Shown here one piece after another: positions 23,036-31,687 of a stretch of 45,572 bases of DNA. The stretch spans positions 25,141 through 70,712 of the forward strand of contig NZ_JASCTH010000033.1 of NCBI RefSeq assembly GCF_030009775.1. Reading direction: 5' to 3'. Under the pieces are notes generated by a model. That model was given only the letters and a program-made list of their open reading frames with translations. It was not told where the DNA came from and did not search any database. The first letter of the stretch is position 1. Each line of letters begins with the position of its first letter. Position numbers and translations under genes: made by a program. The stretch comes from Actinoplanes sandaracinus. Its GTDB lineage: Bacteria; Actinomycetota; Actinomycetes; Mycobacteriales; Micromonosporaceae.

Positions 23036-23590
23036 TCACAGCGTCAGGAAGCGGCTCTTCCAGGTGGTGAACCGCTCGCCGTACTCGGCCTGCGCGGCCT
23101 CGAGGATCACGTCCGGATCCTCGACGGCCGCCAGGCCGAAGTGCTCGTCCAGCCAGGCGCGGTACTCGTCGCGGGCGTCGCTGTCCTCCTGGTCCTCCAG
23201 GCGGTAGAAGAACACCTGCTCGTGGTCCACGCACGGCTCGCTGTCGAAGGTGAGCAGCCGCAGCAACTCGCGCAGGTCACGGGCGACGACGTGCTCGCCG
23301 CCCTCGTCACCGAAGACCACGACCGGCAGCGTCGCCAGGTCGGCGCGGTCGTCGATCCGCCAGAGGGCGTAGAACGAGCCACTGCCGGTCGCGGTGGCGA
23401 ACGGGATCAGCCGGGACACGAAGTCCGGGTCCTTCGACCAGCCCGCTTCCAGGCCGGACGTGTCGTTCCAGTCGTCGAGGCCGAAGCACTCGGAGTACGC
23501 GCCGTAGCCGACACGGTCCTGGAATCGCTGGAGAAGATTCAACTCGGGAATGCTCACCCGCTCACGATATAAGCCACGCGGGATGTTCAT
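23036..23590 (-). CDS. SMI1/KNR4 (SUKH)-like hypothetical protein
   Basis: A 184-residue soluble acidic protein. The middle stretch (SFYALWRIDDRADLATLPVV then VFGDEGGEHVVARDLRELL) has the look of SMI1/KNR4 superfamily proteins, where a W-R/F-G-D-E-G-G pattern is common. These proteins serve as toxin immunity factors or as regulators, but no toxin gene is adjacent, so the role is open. Two starts are possible: ATG 23590 with GAAGG 8 nt upstream (chosen) and GTG 23557. Its stop is directly next to the carboxypeptidase stop. It is divergent from the trypsin gene with 53 bp between starts. Confidence 0.65.
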   Translation of the reverse strand: MNIPRGLYRERVSIPELNLLQRFQDRVGYGAYSECFGLDDWNDTSGLEAGWSKDPDFVSRLIPFATATGSGSFYALWRIDDRADLATLPVVVFGDEGGEHVVARDLRELLRLLTFDSEPCVDHEQVFFYRLEDQEDSDARDEYRAWLDEHFGLAAVEDPDVILEAAQAEYGERFTTWKSRFLTL

Positions 23591-23643
23591 ATTTACGGCC
23601 TTCGATGTAATGATCGGTGCACCCAGACTTGAGGAGTACCGAG

Positions 23644-24429
23644 ATGCGCAGATGGCGAACCCTTCTGGCGGTCCTGGCAGCGGTGGTCACCGCTGCCACG
23701 ATGTCCCCCAATCCCGCCGCGGCGGCCAACGACCCGGTCGTCCCGTTCGTCGTCGGCGGCACCCGCGCCGCCCAGGGCGAGTTCCCCTGGATGGTCCGGC
23801 TGTCGATGGGCTGCGGCGGCGCCCTCTACAGCCCGACCCTGGTGCTCACCGCCGCACACTGCGTGAGCCGCACCGGCACCAACAGCTCGATCACCGCCAC
23901 CCTCGGGGTCGTCGATCTGCAGTCGTCCAGCCGCGTCACCCGCAGGTCGAACTACGTGTACCGGGCGCCCGGCTACAACGGCAGTGGCGACGACTGGGCG
24001 TTCATCCGCCTGGCCAGCCCCGTCACCGGCGTCGCGACCCTGCCGATCGCGACCTCCACCGCGTACGACTCCGGCACGTTCACCGTCGCCGGCTGGGGCG
24101 CCAACCGCGAGGGCGGCTCCCAGCAGCGCTACCTCCTCAAGGCCACCGTCCCGTTCGTCAGTGACGCCACCTGCAACTCCAGCAGCATGTACGGCGGCGA
24201 GGTGATCGCCGCCGAGGAGATCTGCGCCGGCTACACCGCCGGCGGCGTCGACACCTGCCAGGGTGACTCCGGCGGCCCGATGTTCCGCCAGGGCGCGTCC
24301 GGCTGGATCCAGGTCGGCATCGTCAGCTGGGGCGACGGCTGCGCCCGCCCGAACAAGCCGGGCGTCTACACCCAGGTCAGCTACTTCTCGTCCGCGATCC
24401 GTTCGGCCGCCACCAGTCTCGGCGGCTGA
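23644..24429 (+). CDS. secreted trypsin-like serine protease (S1)
   Basis: A 261-residue preproenzyme. Signal peptide (1-28), short propeptide, then VVGGT starting at residue 36-37, the usual activation site. Triad: His72 (TAAHC), Asp117 (DDWAFI) and Ser209 (GDSGGP). Asp203 sits at the S1-pocket position, so cleavage after Arg or Lys is expected. The Cys pairs around 57/73, 177/194 and 205/231 fit the trypsin disulfides. ATG 23644 follows GAGGAG; the frame is open nine codons upstream but without a better site. A strong terminator follows. It likely works outside the cell with the M14 carboxypeptidase 1.6 kb upstream. Confidence 0.93.
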   Translation: MRRWRTLLAVLAAVVTAATMSPNPAAAANDPVVPFVVGGTRAAQGEFPWMVRLSMGCGGALYSPTLVLTAAHCVSRTGTNSSITATLGVVDLQSSSRVTRRSNYVYRAPGYNGSGDDWAFIRLASPVTGVATLPIATSTAYDSGTFTVAGWGANREGGSQQRYLLKATVPFVSDATCNSSSMYGGEVIAAEEICAGYTAGGVDTCQGDSGGPMFRQGASGWIQVGIVSWGDGCARPNKPGVYTQVSYFSSAIRSAATSLGG

Positions 24430-24439
24430 CCCGTCCGGC

Positions 24440-24474
24440 GGCACCGGGCGCCTGCCGAGCAGGCGCCCGGTGCC
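24440..24474 (+). terminator. strong terminator of the trypsin gene
   Basis: A perfect 16-bp stem (GGCACCGGGCGCCTGC and its complement) with a CGA loop starts 11 bases past the stop. Confidence 0.9.
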
Positions 24475-24477
24475 CCA

Positions 24478-24777
24478 TGTCCGGCCGACGAGCCGACCCG
24501 CGCGTCTCCGCCGGGATCTTCGCCCCGCTCGTCGGCCAGGCCAGCAGCCGCGGCGCCCAGTTCTTCGGCACCGCCCGCATCCTCGAACCCGGCGATCGGC
24601 GCCTTCGGCGACTACTGGCCGGCCGTCCGCTGGCAGTCCGACCACGTCGAGCGTTCCCGCTCCCTCGACGACCCGCCGCTCGGCACGATCGCCGTGGTCA
24701 CCCCGGACCGCATCGTCTACACCGAACACTGGCTGCGCCGCGACGGCTACGCCCCACGACAGACCCTCACCCCCTGA
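24478..24777 (+). pseudogene. frame-broken fragment, possibly of a PPOX-type flavin protein
   Basis: This 300-bp stretch has no intact gene. One frame reads SRGAQFFGTARILEPGD (about 24540-24590); then a +1 frame continues GAFGDYWPAVRWQSDHVERS and ends VVTPDRIVYTEHWLRRDGYA...TLTP at a TGA (24775-24777). The two pieces look like parts of one small protein of the pyridoxamine-phosphate-oxidase-like kind, joined by a frameshift or deletion. Recognition is by eye and weak. No ribosome site or N-terminal half is present. A sequencing error could also explain the shift. Confidence 0.4.
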
Positions 24778-24798
24778 CGTCGTACGAACCCCGGACGC

Positions 24799-24840
24799 TC
24801 AGGTGCGGGCGACGCCGTTGACGTTGACGGTGAACGCGGC
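24799..24840 (-). pseudogene. tiny remnant resembling the N-terminus of a 2Fe-2S subunit
   Basis: Read leftwards, this codes AAFTVNVNGVART then stops. AFTVNVNG is how many (2Fe-2S)-binding small subunits of isoquinoline-1-oxidoreductase-type enzymes begin. There is no start codon and nothing beyond 14 codons, so it is at most a relic. A chance match is quite possible. Confidence 0.25.
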
Positions 24841-24846
24841 CGGCCG

Positions 24847-24872
24847 GGCGGCTCCCTGACAGGGGGGCCGCC
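24847..24872 (-). terminator. terminator of the NADAR gene
   Basis: GGCGGC(T)CCCTG...CAGGG(GG)GCCGCC forms a nearly perfect hairpin immediately past the NADAR stop codon. Confidence 0.7.
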
Positions 24873-24873
24873 G

Positions 24874-25422
24874 TCAGCTCAGCTCGTCGCGGACCCGCAT
24901 CAGGGCGAAGCCGAGCAGGTTGAGGCCACGCCAGCGGAACGGGTCGGCGGCGCGCTCGTCGTCGCGGGACAGGCCGATCCCCCAGATCCGGTCGAGCGGG
25001 CTCGCCTCGACCAGCACCCGTTCCCCGGTGGCGGTCAGGTAGTCACGCAGGGCCGGGTCTTGGGCGAACTTGGCCGTGTTTCCGGCGACGACGATCGGGA
25101 CCCGGTGGTCGTTCCACACCTTCTGGTCGAACCGGGCCACCCGGCCGCCCAGCATCTTGGCCTGGTGCGGATGCCCGGCCGCGAGGATCCGCTCCGCCAT
25201 GGCCGCGTCGTCGAACAGCACGGCCTTGCGCCACATCATGTAGTGCTCGGCGGTCGCGAAGGTGACCCCGTCGACGGTGAACCGCGAGGGGAACCACTGG
25301 CTCAGGCAGCCCGCGCCGATGCCGCCGCCGCGCTCCTCCTGGTGACCCCAGAAGAACAGGAACTTCGGCCTCTTCCCCGCTGCCCGGGCGGCGGTCAGTT
25401 CGGCGAGGCTGTAGATCGACAT
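24874..25422 (-). CDS. NADAR family N-glycosidase (YbiA-like)
   Basis: A 182-residue protein covering the whole NADAR domain. Conserved parts: FFWGHQE near the N-terminus, SQWFPSRFTVDG, FATAEHYMMWRKA, KFAQDPALRDYL and the signature ASPLDRIWGIGL with a final W-RGLNLLGFALMRVR. YbiA cleaves the N-glycosidic bond of early riboflavin pathway intermediates, removing harmful by-products; other NADAR proteins remove ADP-ribose from guanine bases in DNA. Which activity this one has cannot be read from sequence. It is a single-gene unit with its own terminator and no toxin partner beside it, which favours the housekeeping (YbiA-like) role. Confidence 0.9.
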   Translation of the reverse strand: MSIYSLAELTAARAAGKRPKFLFFWGHQEERGGGIGAGCLSQWFPSRFTVDGVTFATAEHYMMWRKAVLFDDAAMAERILAAGHPHQAKMLGGRVARFDQKVWNDHRVPIVVAGNTAKFAQDPALRDYLTATGERVLVEASPLDRIWGIGLSRDDERAADPFRWRGLNLLGFALMRVRDELS

Positions 25423-25481
25423 GGGAAGCGAGTCTGCCGGAGCCGTGGCCTTCGGCGCCCGTCATTTTCCGTACCGGATGA

Positions 25482-26492
25482 TCAGCCGGCGAAGCGTGAG
25501 CCGCGGGCCATCGTGCGGTAGGCGGCCAGCGCCGCGGCGTCGGTGTCGAACCGGAAGTTGTTGTCGGTGCCCTCCTGGATGTCGGTGTCGAACCAGACGA
25601 CGGCGCCGACCGCCGGGGTGTCCTCGACCCAGGACTGCAACTGCCTGATCCACTTCGCTTTGTCCCGCACCGCGGCGGTCTCGCTCAGGATGATCGGCTT
25701 CCGGCCGCCGTAGAGCTTCGTGACCGGGTTGAACAGGGTGGCCGGCGACTCGCCGTAGAAGTTGTAGCCGGAGATCCCGACCCAGTCGACCTGGTCGTCA
25801 CCGGGGTAGTACCGCTGCACCCGGTTCCACCCGGCGGCGGGCGCGGAGTTCCAGTTGGGGCTCCAGACCCAGGACACGTTGTCGGCGCCCTGGTCGGCGA
25901 AGACGCCGCGCAGCCGCTTCCAGGCCGTCACGTAGTCGGCGGGGTTCCGGCCGTTGCGCGCGCCGGACCACTCGAACCAATCGCCGTTCATCTCCCAGCC
26001 CCAGCGCAGCAGGATCGGCCGGCCCATGCCCTTGAGCTTGCGGGCGACCGAGCGGATGTGGCGATCGGAGCCGCCGTCGAGGATGCCGGCCCAGGGGGCG
26101 CCGTGCCACGAGACCATCAGCAGGCTGCTGTCCGCGACGTCGGGCTCGGCGGTGGGCACGTAACCGTTCCACGGGTAGAACCGGTGGACGATGCGCTGCT
26201 CTCGGCCGAGCTGATCGCGGCGCAGGGCGAGGCTCTGCTTCAGGGTCCGGCCACCGAGAGCGAGATAGGAGCCGAGCATGACCCGGTCGTCCCGTGCGTC
26301 CCGGGCGTCCCGTGCGGCTGACGGCGTCACGGAGGGCGACGGAGGCGGCGACGTGATGGTGAGCGCCGAACCTGTCCGGGCGGTCACCTCCGGCGACGGC
26401 GCGGAACCGGAGGGGACGGCCGGAGACGTCTGGTCGCCGCAGCCCGCCGCACCGGTGAGTGTCAGCAGGGTCAGCAACTGGCGGCGCTTCAC
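25482..26492 (-). CDS. GH26 glycoside hydrolase lipoprotein (beta-mannanase-like)
   Basis: A 336-residue exported lipoprotein: lipobox ending at Cys18 (TGAAGC), a Pro/Ser/Thr-rich spacer with a RDARDARDD repeat (about 55-70), then a GH26 barrel. Acid/base Glu167 lies in WGWEMNGDW and the nucleophile Glu271 in IILSETAA, both family signatures. The GH26 range covers beta-mannanases and beta-1,3-xylanases; mannanase is the commoner activity in actinomycetes. GTG 26492 is chosen because it opens the lipoprotein signal; GGAGAAGG is 11 nt away, a loose spacing. The frame is open upstream to 26630 without signal-like content. No LacI-type box like those of the other two hydrolases was seen upstream. 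Confidence 0.87.
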   Translation of the reverse strand: MKRRQLLTLLTLTGAAGCGDQTSPAVPSGSAPSPEVTARTGSALTITSPPPSPSVTPSAARDARDARDDRVMLGSYLALGGRTLKQSLALRRDQLGREQRIVHRFYPWNGYVPTAEPDVADSSLLMVSWHGAPWAGILDGGSDRHIRSVARKLKGMGRPILLRWGWEMNGDWFEWSGARNGRNPADYVTAWKRLRGVFADQGADNVSWVWSPNWNSAPAAGWNRVQRYYPGDDQVDWVGISGYNFYGESPATLFNPVTKLYGGRKPIILSETAAVRDKAKWIRQLQSWVEDTPAVGAVVWFDTDIQEGTDNNFRFDTDAAALAAYRTMARGSRFAG

Positions 26493-26779
26493 GACGACAC
26501 CCACCTTCTCCGAGTTTGTGACCAGCCCGTCAATCGGCTGCCCATCATGCCCGGCGGCGCGGAGATTCGTCTCGTCCGAACAGCCGGTGACAGCGTGCGG
26601 AATGATCAAGACCACAACGATTCGAGGCACTTCGGGCAGGCTCCGCCGAAAGGCGCGTCTGGGCGACCGAAAGGCCTACCACCAGCCGTTCCCCTTCGTG
26701 CTCGGTTTTGGGAGCGTAAATTTTCCTCTGCCGGCGACGCCTTTCCGGCGCCCCGGATAATTGCGGGGAGGAAATAGAC
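26493..26779. other. intergenic region between GH26 and the small secreted protein
   Basis: 287 bases between divergent genes. An AT-rich patch (about 26718-26734, GTAAATTTT) may hold the promoter of the rightward gene. I see no convincing operator, RNA gene or conserved frame. Confidence 0.4.
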
Positions 26780-27112
26780 ATGGACCTTCGCAAGAGCTGT
26801 GCTCTGGCCGCCGGAACGCTTTTCCTGGCCTCCGCTGGATTCACCGTCGTGACGACACCGGCCGTCGCGGCGCCGGCGCCCGCCACACAGACGGCGGCAT
26901 CCGGCGACCCCAAGCCGAACAAGGCCTTCCGGACGGGGTACCGGGAAGGCCGTGCGGACGGCTGGGACGAGGCCCGGGACGACGAGTGTGACCGCCGGGC
27001 CAAGGGAACGCTCAAGAATCTGCGGGACAAGGCCGAGTCGGACTATGTGCGCGGCTATGAGCGGGGCTGGATGCGCGGCTACGCCGAGGGCTTCGCGGAA
27101 TTCTGCTACTGA
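26780..27112 (+). CDS. small secreted protein with GY-x-x-G-x-x-x-G repeats
   Basis: A 110-residue protein of unknown function. Signal peptide 1-31 (cleavage near VAAPAPA), an Ala/Thr/Pro spacer, then a charged region with two related motifs: FRTGYREGRADGWDEARDDE (50-69) and YVRGYERGWMRGYAEGF (89-105). Gly-Tyr and Arg/Glu alternate in both, as in repeats of small extracellular or membrane-associated YEG proteins. Cys70 and the Cys109 near the end could form a disulfide. GGGAGGAAATAGAC before the ATG is a strong ribosome site. A terminator follows. Confidence 0.78.
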   Translation: MDLRKSCALAAGTLFLASAGFTVVTTPAVAAPAPATQTAASGDPKPNKAFRTGYREGRADGWDEARDDECDRRAKGTLKNLRDKAESDYVRGYERGWMRGYAEGFAEFCY

Positions 27113-27122
27113 GATCGTCGTG

Positions 27123-27153
27123 CCGGCCGGAACCCTTCCCGGGCTCCGGCCGG
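27123..27153. terminator. bidirectional terminator
   Basis: A 9-bp stem (CCGGCCGGA/TCCGGCCGG) with a 13-nt loop lies between the convergent small secreted protein gene and the acyl-CoA ligase gene. Confidence 0.7.
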
Positions 27154-27161
27154 TGTCCGTG

Positions 27162-28988
27162 TCAGCCGCGGTAGAGCGCGCCGATCTCGTCGGCGTAGCG
27201 CTCCTGGATGATCCGGCGGCGCAGCTTCAGCGTCGGCGTCAGCTCCCCGCTCTCCGGTGTCCAGCCCCGCGGCAGGACGCGGAACGTCTTGACCTGCTCG
27301 GGGCGGGACAGTTTCGCGTTGGCGGCGGCCACGGCCGCCCCGATCTCGGCGTTGAGCGCCGGGTCCTCGGCGAGCTCGGCGATCGTCCGGGCGGACAGCC
27401 CCCGCGCGCCGGCCCAGAGCGGCGCGATCTCCTCGTCGAGGACGATCAGGGCGGTGACGTACGGCCGCCGGTCGCCCACCGCCACCGCCTGGGCGATCAG
27501 CGGGTGCGCCCGCAGCAGGTTCTCGATCTGTGCGGGCGAGATGTTCTTCCCGCTGGAGTTGATGATCAGTTCCTTCTTGCGGTCGGTGATCGTGAGGAAA
27601 CCGTCGTCGAGCGTGCCGACGTCGCCGGTGGCCAGCCAGCCGTCGGCGTCGGTGACCGGGTCGATCCCGCCGTCGGCGCGCAGGTATCCGGCGCAGACCA
27701 GCGGTCCGCGCACCAGGATCTCACCGTCGTCGGCGAGCCGGATCTCCATGCCGCCGTTCGCCCGTCCGACCGTCCCGGTACGGAAGTGCTCCGGTGTGTT
27801 GATCGTCGCCGTGCCGCTGGTCTCGGTCATTCCCCACACCTCGAGCACGTGCACCCCGATGCTCGCCAGGTAGAGCAGCACCTCCACCGGGATCGGCGCC
27901 GCCCCGCTGCCGGCCCAGAGGATGTTGTCCAGTCCGAGCCGGGCGCGCAGCGGCTTGAGGACCCGCGTCTCCATCGCGGCACGCTCCGCGGCCAGGTCTG
28001 CCGGGACCGGCTGCCCGGCCTCGCGCAGCCGGTGAACCTCGGTGGCGACGGCCCGGGCCGCCTCGACCCCGGCCCGCACCGGGGGGTCGGCGGCGGCGAG
28101 CTGCCCCTGCACGCCGGCGACCATCTTCTCCCAGATCCGGGGCACGCCGAAGAACGACACCGGCCGGATCTCGACCAGCCCGGCGAGCAACTGGGCCGGG
28201 TCGGGGCAGATGGTGACGTGCCCGGCCCGGTAGATCGGGTTGTAGACGCCGAGGATGCGTTCGGCGATGTGCGCCAGCGGCAGGTACGCCAGCGATCCGG
28301 CGTGTGCCGGCGTCTCGATCGTGTGCTCCACGACGACCGTCTGGTAGATCACGTTGTGGTGGGTGAGCACCACGCCCTTCGGGTCGCCGGTGGTGCCCGA
28401 GGTGTAGAGCAGGGTGACCGGCTGCTCCGGCCGCACCTCACGCCAGGTCTTCTCGAAGGCCGCCGGGTCGTCCCGCTGGGCTGCCGCGCCGCGCACGCTG
28501 AGGTGCCGCAGGGAGAGGATCCGCCCGCCGGGGTCGTCACCGGCCCGGTCGACCACGACCACCCGGCGGATCTCCGGGACGTCGTCGAGGATCGGCTTCC
28601 AGCGCTCCAGCGCGGCGTCGTCCTCCAGCACCACGATCTCGGCCCGGCTGTGCCGGGCCAGGTAGCGCAGCTGGTCGGTGGACAGGGTGGCGTAGACCGT
28701 CGACGGAACCGCGCCGAGGCAGGTGGCGGCGAGGTCGGCCAGCCAGTGCTCGGGCCGGCTGGACATCATGATCAGCATCCGGTCGCCGGAGCTCAGACCG
28801 AGGTCGGCGAGCCCCCGGGAGAGGACGGCCACCTCGTCGCGCAGCTGGCGCCAGGTCAAGGTGTCCGGCGAGCCGAGCATGCTGAGGGCGGGCAGGTCGG
28901 GGAACTCGGTGGCGTTGCGGTGCAGCAGAGCGGGGATCGTCAGGTCGCGGGCTATGTCGGCGCACCGCTGCTGGATGTCGGAATCCAT
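27162..28988 (-). CDS. long-chain fatty acid-CoA ligase (FadD15-like)
   Basis: A 608-residue AMP-forming acyl-CoA synthetase. Motifs: the ATP P-loop LLYTSGTTGDPKGVVLTH (about 197-214), YLPLAHIAER, EVWGMTETSG, and the end-domain TGDVGTLDDGFLTITDRKKE with NSSGKNISPAQIE holding the catalytic-lysine region. Length and the DRKKELIINSSGKN motif match the FadD15/long-chain group that activates free fatty acids for beta-oxidation. AGGAGG is 7 nt before the ATG. The double TetR gene reads in the same direction just upstream, but the 140-bp gap holds two repeat boxes and so probably its own promoter. It works with the thiolase and FadB proteins encoded 1.5-5 kb to the right. Confidence 0.92.
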   Translation of the reverse strand: MDSDIQQRCADIARDLTIPALLHRNATEFPDLPALSMLGSPDTLTWRQLRDEVAVLSRGLADLGLSSGDRMLIMMSSRPEHWLADLAATCLGAVPSTVYATLSTDQLRYLARHSRAEIVVLEDDAALERWKPILDDVPEIRRVVVVDRAGDDPGGRILSLRHLSVRGAAAQRDDPAAFEKTWREVRPEQPVTLLYTSGTTGDPKGVVLTHHNVIYQTVVVEHTIETPAHAGSLAYLPLAHIAERILGVYNPIYRAGHVTICPDPAQLLAGLVEIRPVSFFGVPRIWEKMVAGVQGQLAAADPPVRAGVEAARAVATEVHRLREAGQPVPADLAAERAAMETRVLKPLRARLGLDNILWAGSGAAPIPVEVLLYLASIGVHVLEVWGMTETSGTATINTPEHFRTGTVGRANGGMEIRLADDGEILVRGPLVCAGYLRADGGIDPVTDADGWLATGDVGTLDDGFLTITDRKKELIINSSGKNISPAQIENLLRAHPLIAQAVAVGDRRPYVTALIVLDEEIAPLWAGARGLSARTIAELAEDPALNAEIGAAVAAANAKLSRPEQVKTFRVLPRGWTPESGELTPTLKLRRRIIQERYADEIGALYRG

Positions 28989-29043
28989 GAGCTGCCTCCT
29001 GGGAAGCCGAAGACGGACGGCTATGGCGCGACTGTAAACACGC

Positions 29044-29088
29044 GTTAACTTCCTGGGAAGGCAGCATGTGAATCCCGGCTAACTTCCT
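29044..29088 (-). promoter_or_regulatory. two AAGTTA boxes in the FadD promoter region
   Basis: Read toward FadD, the boxes are AGGAAGTTAACGC (covering 29044-29054) and AGGAAGTTAGCCG (covering 29077-29088), 56-100 bases from the start codon. The second shares AAGTTAGCCG exactly with the box before the thiolase gene. Likely target of the neighbouring TetR protein. Confidence 0.55.
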
Positions 29089-29128
29089 CAGCCTTTTCAG
29101 GCGTTTCCGCCGGACGAGGAAGGTCCGC

Positions 29129-30334
29129 TCAGGCGTGCAGCACCGTCAGCATCAGCCGGGTGAGGTGCCGGTCCATACCGGAGCGGCGATCGAAACGGAC
29201 CAGCCGGCTCAGGTCGGTGACCAGGTTGAGCGCGGCGTGCACCAGCACCCGGGCCTCGGGCACGGCCAGGCCGGGACGCAGCCGGCCGAGCAGCCGCACC
29301 CACTCCTCGACGTGCAGCCGCTGCACCTTGCGCAGCTCATGCCGGTCGGCCTCGGGCAGGTTGTTGTTCTCCGCCAGATAGACCGCCACCAGAGCGCTGC
29401 GCTCGAAGGAGAGCTCCACGTAGGACCGCGCCATGCGGCGCAACGCGTCCTCGTCGCCGGTGGCACCGGTCAGGGCGGCCGTGGTCGCCTCGGCGACCCG
29501 CTCGGAGGCCCGGTAGAAGGCGGCCGCCAGGATGTCGGCCTTGCCGGGAAAGTAACGATAGACGCTTGACGCGTTGATCCCGGCGGCCCGGCCGATGTCC
29601 TCGACGCCGACCGCGTGATAGCCGTGCCGGTGGAAGAGCTTGATCGACTCGGCCAGCAGGATCTCCCGGCGGGCGGTCACCCCCAGCACCGGCTCCCGCT
29701 CCGGGCCCTGGACCGCGGGCCCCGACGGCGTGGCCGGCTCGTCGAGCAGCACCGCCCAGGCCACCCGGCGCAGGACCGCCTCGGCCCGGCCCCGCGCGAT
29801 CACGGCCCGGTGGGTGCCCAGGCTGCCGAACACGCTGAGCGCGGCACGCACCAGGGCATGCGCGTCACGGGCGGTGAGCCCCGGCCGCAGCTCCCGCAGC
29901 GGCGCGGCCAGGCGCGCCGCCAGCGTGCTCAGCTCGGTCATGAACTCGTCCCGGTGCTCGGGCGTCAGATAGCGCCACTCCCACTGGTACAGGCCGGCCA
30001 CCCGGCGGTGCTCGACGGCGAGCCGGGCCAGCACGGCGAGCAGCTCGTCGAGCTTGCGGTGCGCGTCGCCGCCGGCCGGCAGGTCGGTGGCGGCCAGCAC
30101 GGCGTCGACGATCTGGCGGGTGGCGTGCACCAGCATCGCGTACTTGTTGGAGAAGTGCCGGTAGATCGCGGGGCCGCTGATGCCGACCGCGGTGGCGATC
30201 TCGTCCAGGCTCACGCCGTGGTAACCGCGGTCGCAGAACATCTCGGCCGCGGCCAGGGCGAGCTGCGTCTTACGGTTCTTCGGCCGCTTCCGGGTCACGG
30301 GCGGGGCCGGCTCCCCGGCCGCGGCGATGCTCAT
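29129..30334 (-). CDS. double TetR-type regulator (two TetR units in one chain)
   Basis: A 401-residue protein containing two complete TetR/AcrR units. The first HTH (about 22-68: AEMFCDRGYHGVSLDEIATA then VGISGPAIYRHFSNKYAML) and the second (about 228-270: IKLFHRHGYHAVGVEDIGRA then AGINASSVYRYFPGKADIL) are each followed by a helical effector domain. Normal TetR proteins are ~200 residues and dimerise; here one chain could form an internal pseudo-dimer. ATG 30334 is chosen; an in-frame GTG at 30394 would overlap the divergent promoter. It sits between FadD and thiolase-FadB, so it probably represses beta-oxidation and senses acyl-CoA. Such fusions occur in other actinomycetes. Confidence 0.88.
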   Translation of the reverse strand: MSIAAAGEPAPPVTRKRPKNRKTQLALAAAEMFCDRGYHGVSLDEIATAVGISGPAIYRHFSNKYAMLVHATRQIVDAVLAATDLPAGGDAHRKLDELLAVLARLAVEHRRVAGLYQWEWRYLTPEHRDEFMTELSTLAARLAAPLRELRPGLTARDAHALVRAALSVFGSLGTHRAVIARGRAEAVLRRVAWAVLLDEPATPSGPAVQGPEREPVLGVTARREILLAESIKLFHRHGYHAVGVEDIGRAAGINASSVYRYFPGKADILAAAFYRASERVAEATTAALTGATGDEDALRRMARSYVELSFERSALVAVYLAENNNLPEADRHELRKVQRLHVEEWVRLLGRLRPGLAVPEARVLVHAALNLVTDLSRLVRFDRRSGMDRHLTRLMLTVLHA

Positions 30335-30387
30335 GACGAACAGCCTATCGGTGATCTGTGGTTCGCCCGACCTTCGTCTTCGTATCC

Positions 30388-30423
30388 TTGACACCTAGCG
30401 GAAACATCGGCAAAAGTTAGCCG
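30388..30423 (+). promoter_or_regulatory. promoter and AAGTTAGCCG box of the thiolase-FadB operon
   Basis: TTGACA (30388-30393) is a good -35; the -10 near 30411 is poor. AAGTTAGCCG at 30414-30423, 26-35 bases before the thiolase start, is identical over 10 bases to the box before FadD and points the same way relative to its gene. Confidence 0.5.
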
Positions 30424-30448
30424 CAATTCGCATGCAGGGGAGCTGTCG

Positions 30449-31663
<1,215 letters not shown>

Positions 31664-31687
31664 TCTCGCCGTCCCCAGGAGACTTCC

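Noticed and set aside
23036..23590. SMI1-like protein as part of a contact-dependent toxin-immunity system
   Set aside because: No toxin, secretion or repeat-containing gene is beside it, only two secreted proteases with ordinary architecture.
24874..25422. NADAR protein as antitoxin of a DarT-like system
   Set aside because: No ADP-ribosyltransferase gene is adjacent and the gene is a single-gene unit.
26952..29048. A 698-codon rightward frame opposite the fatty acyl-CoA ligase
   Set aside because: Antisense shadow; the leftward frame has all adenylation motifs and a strong ribosome site.
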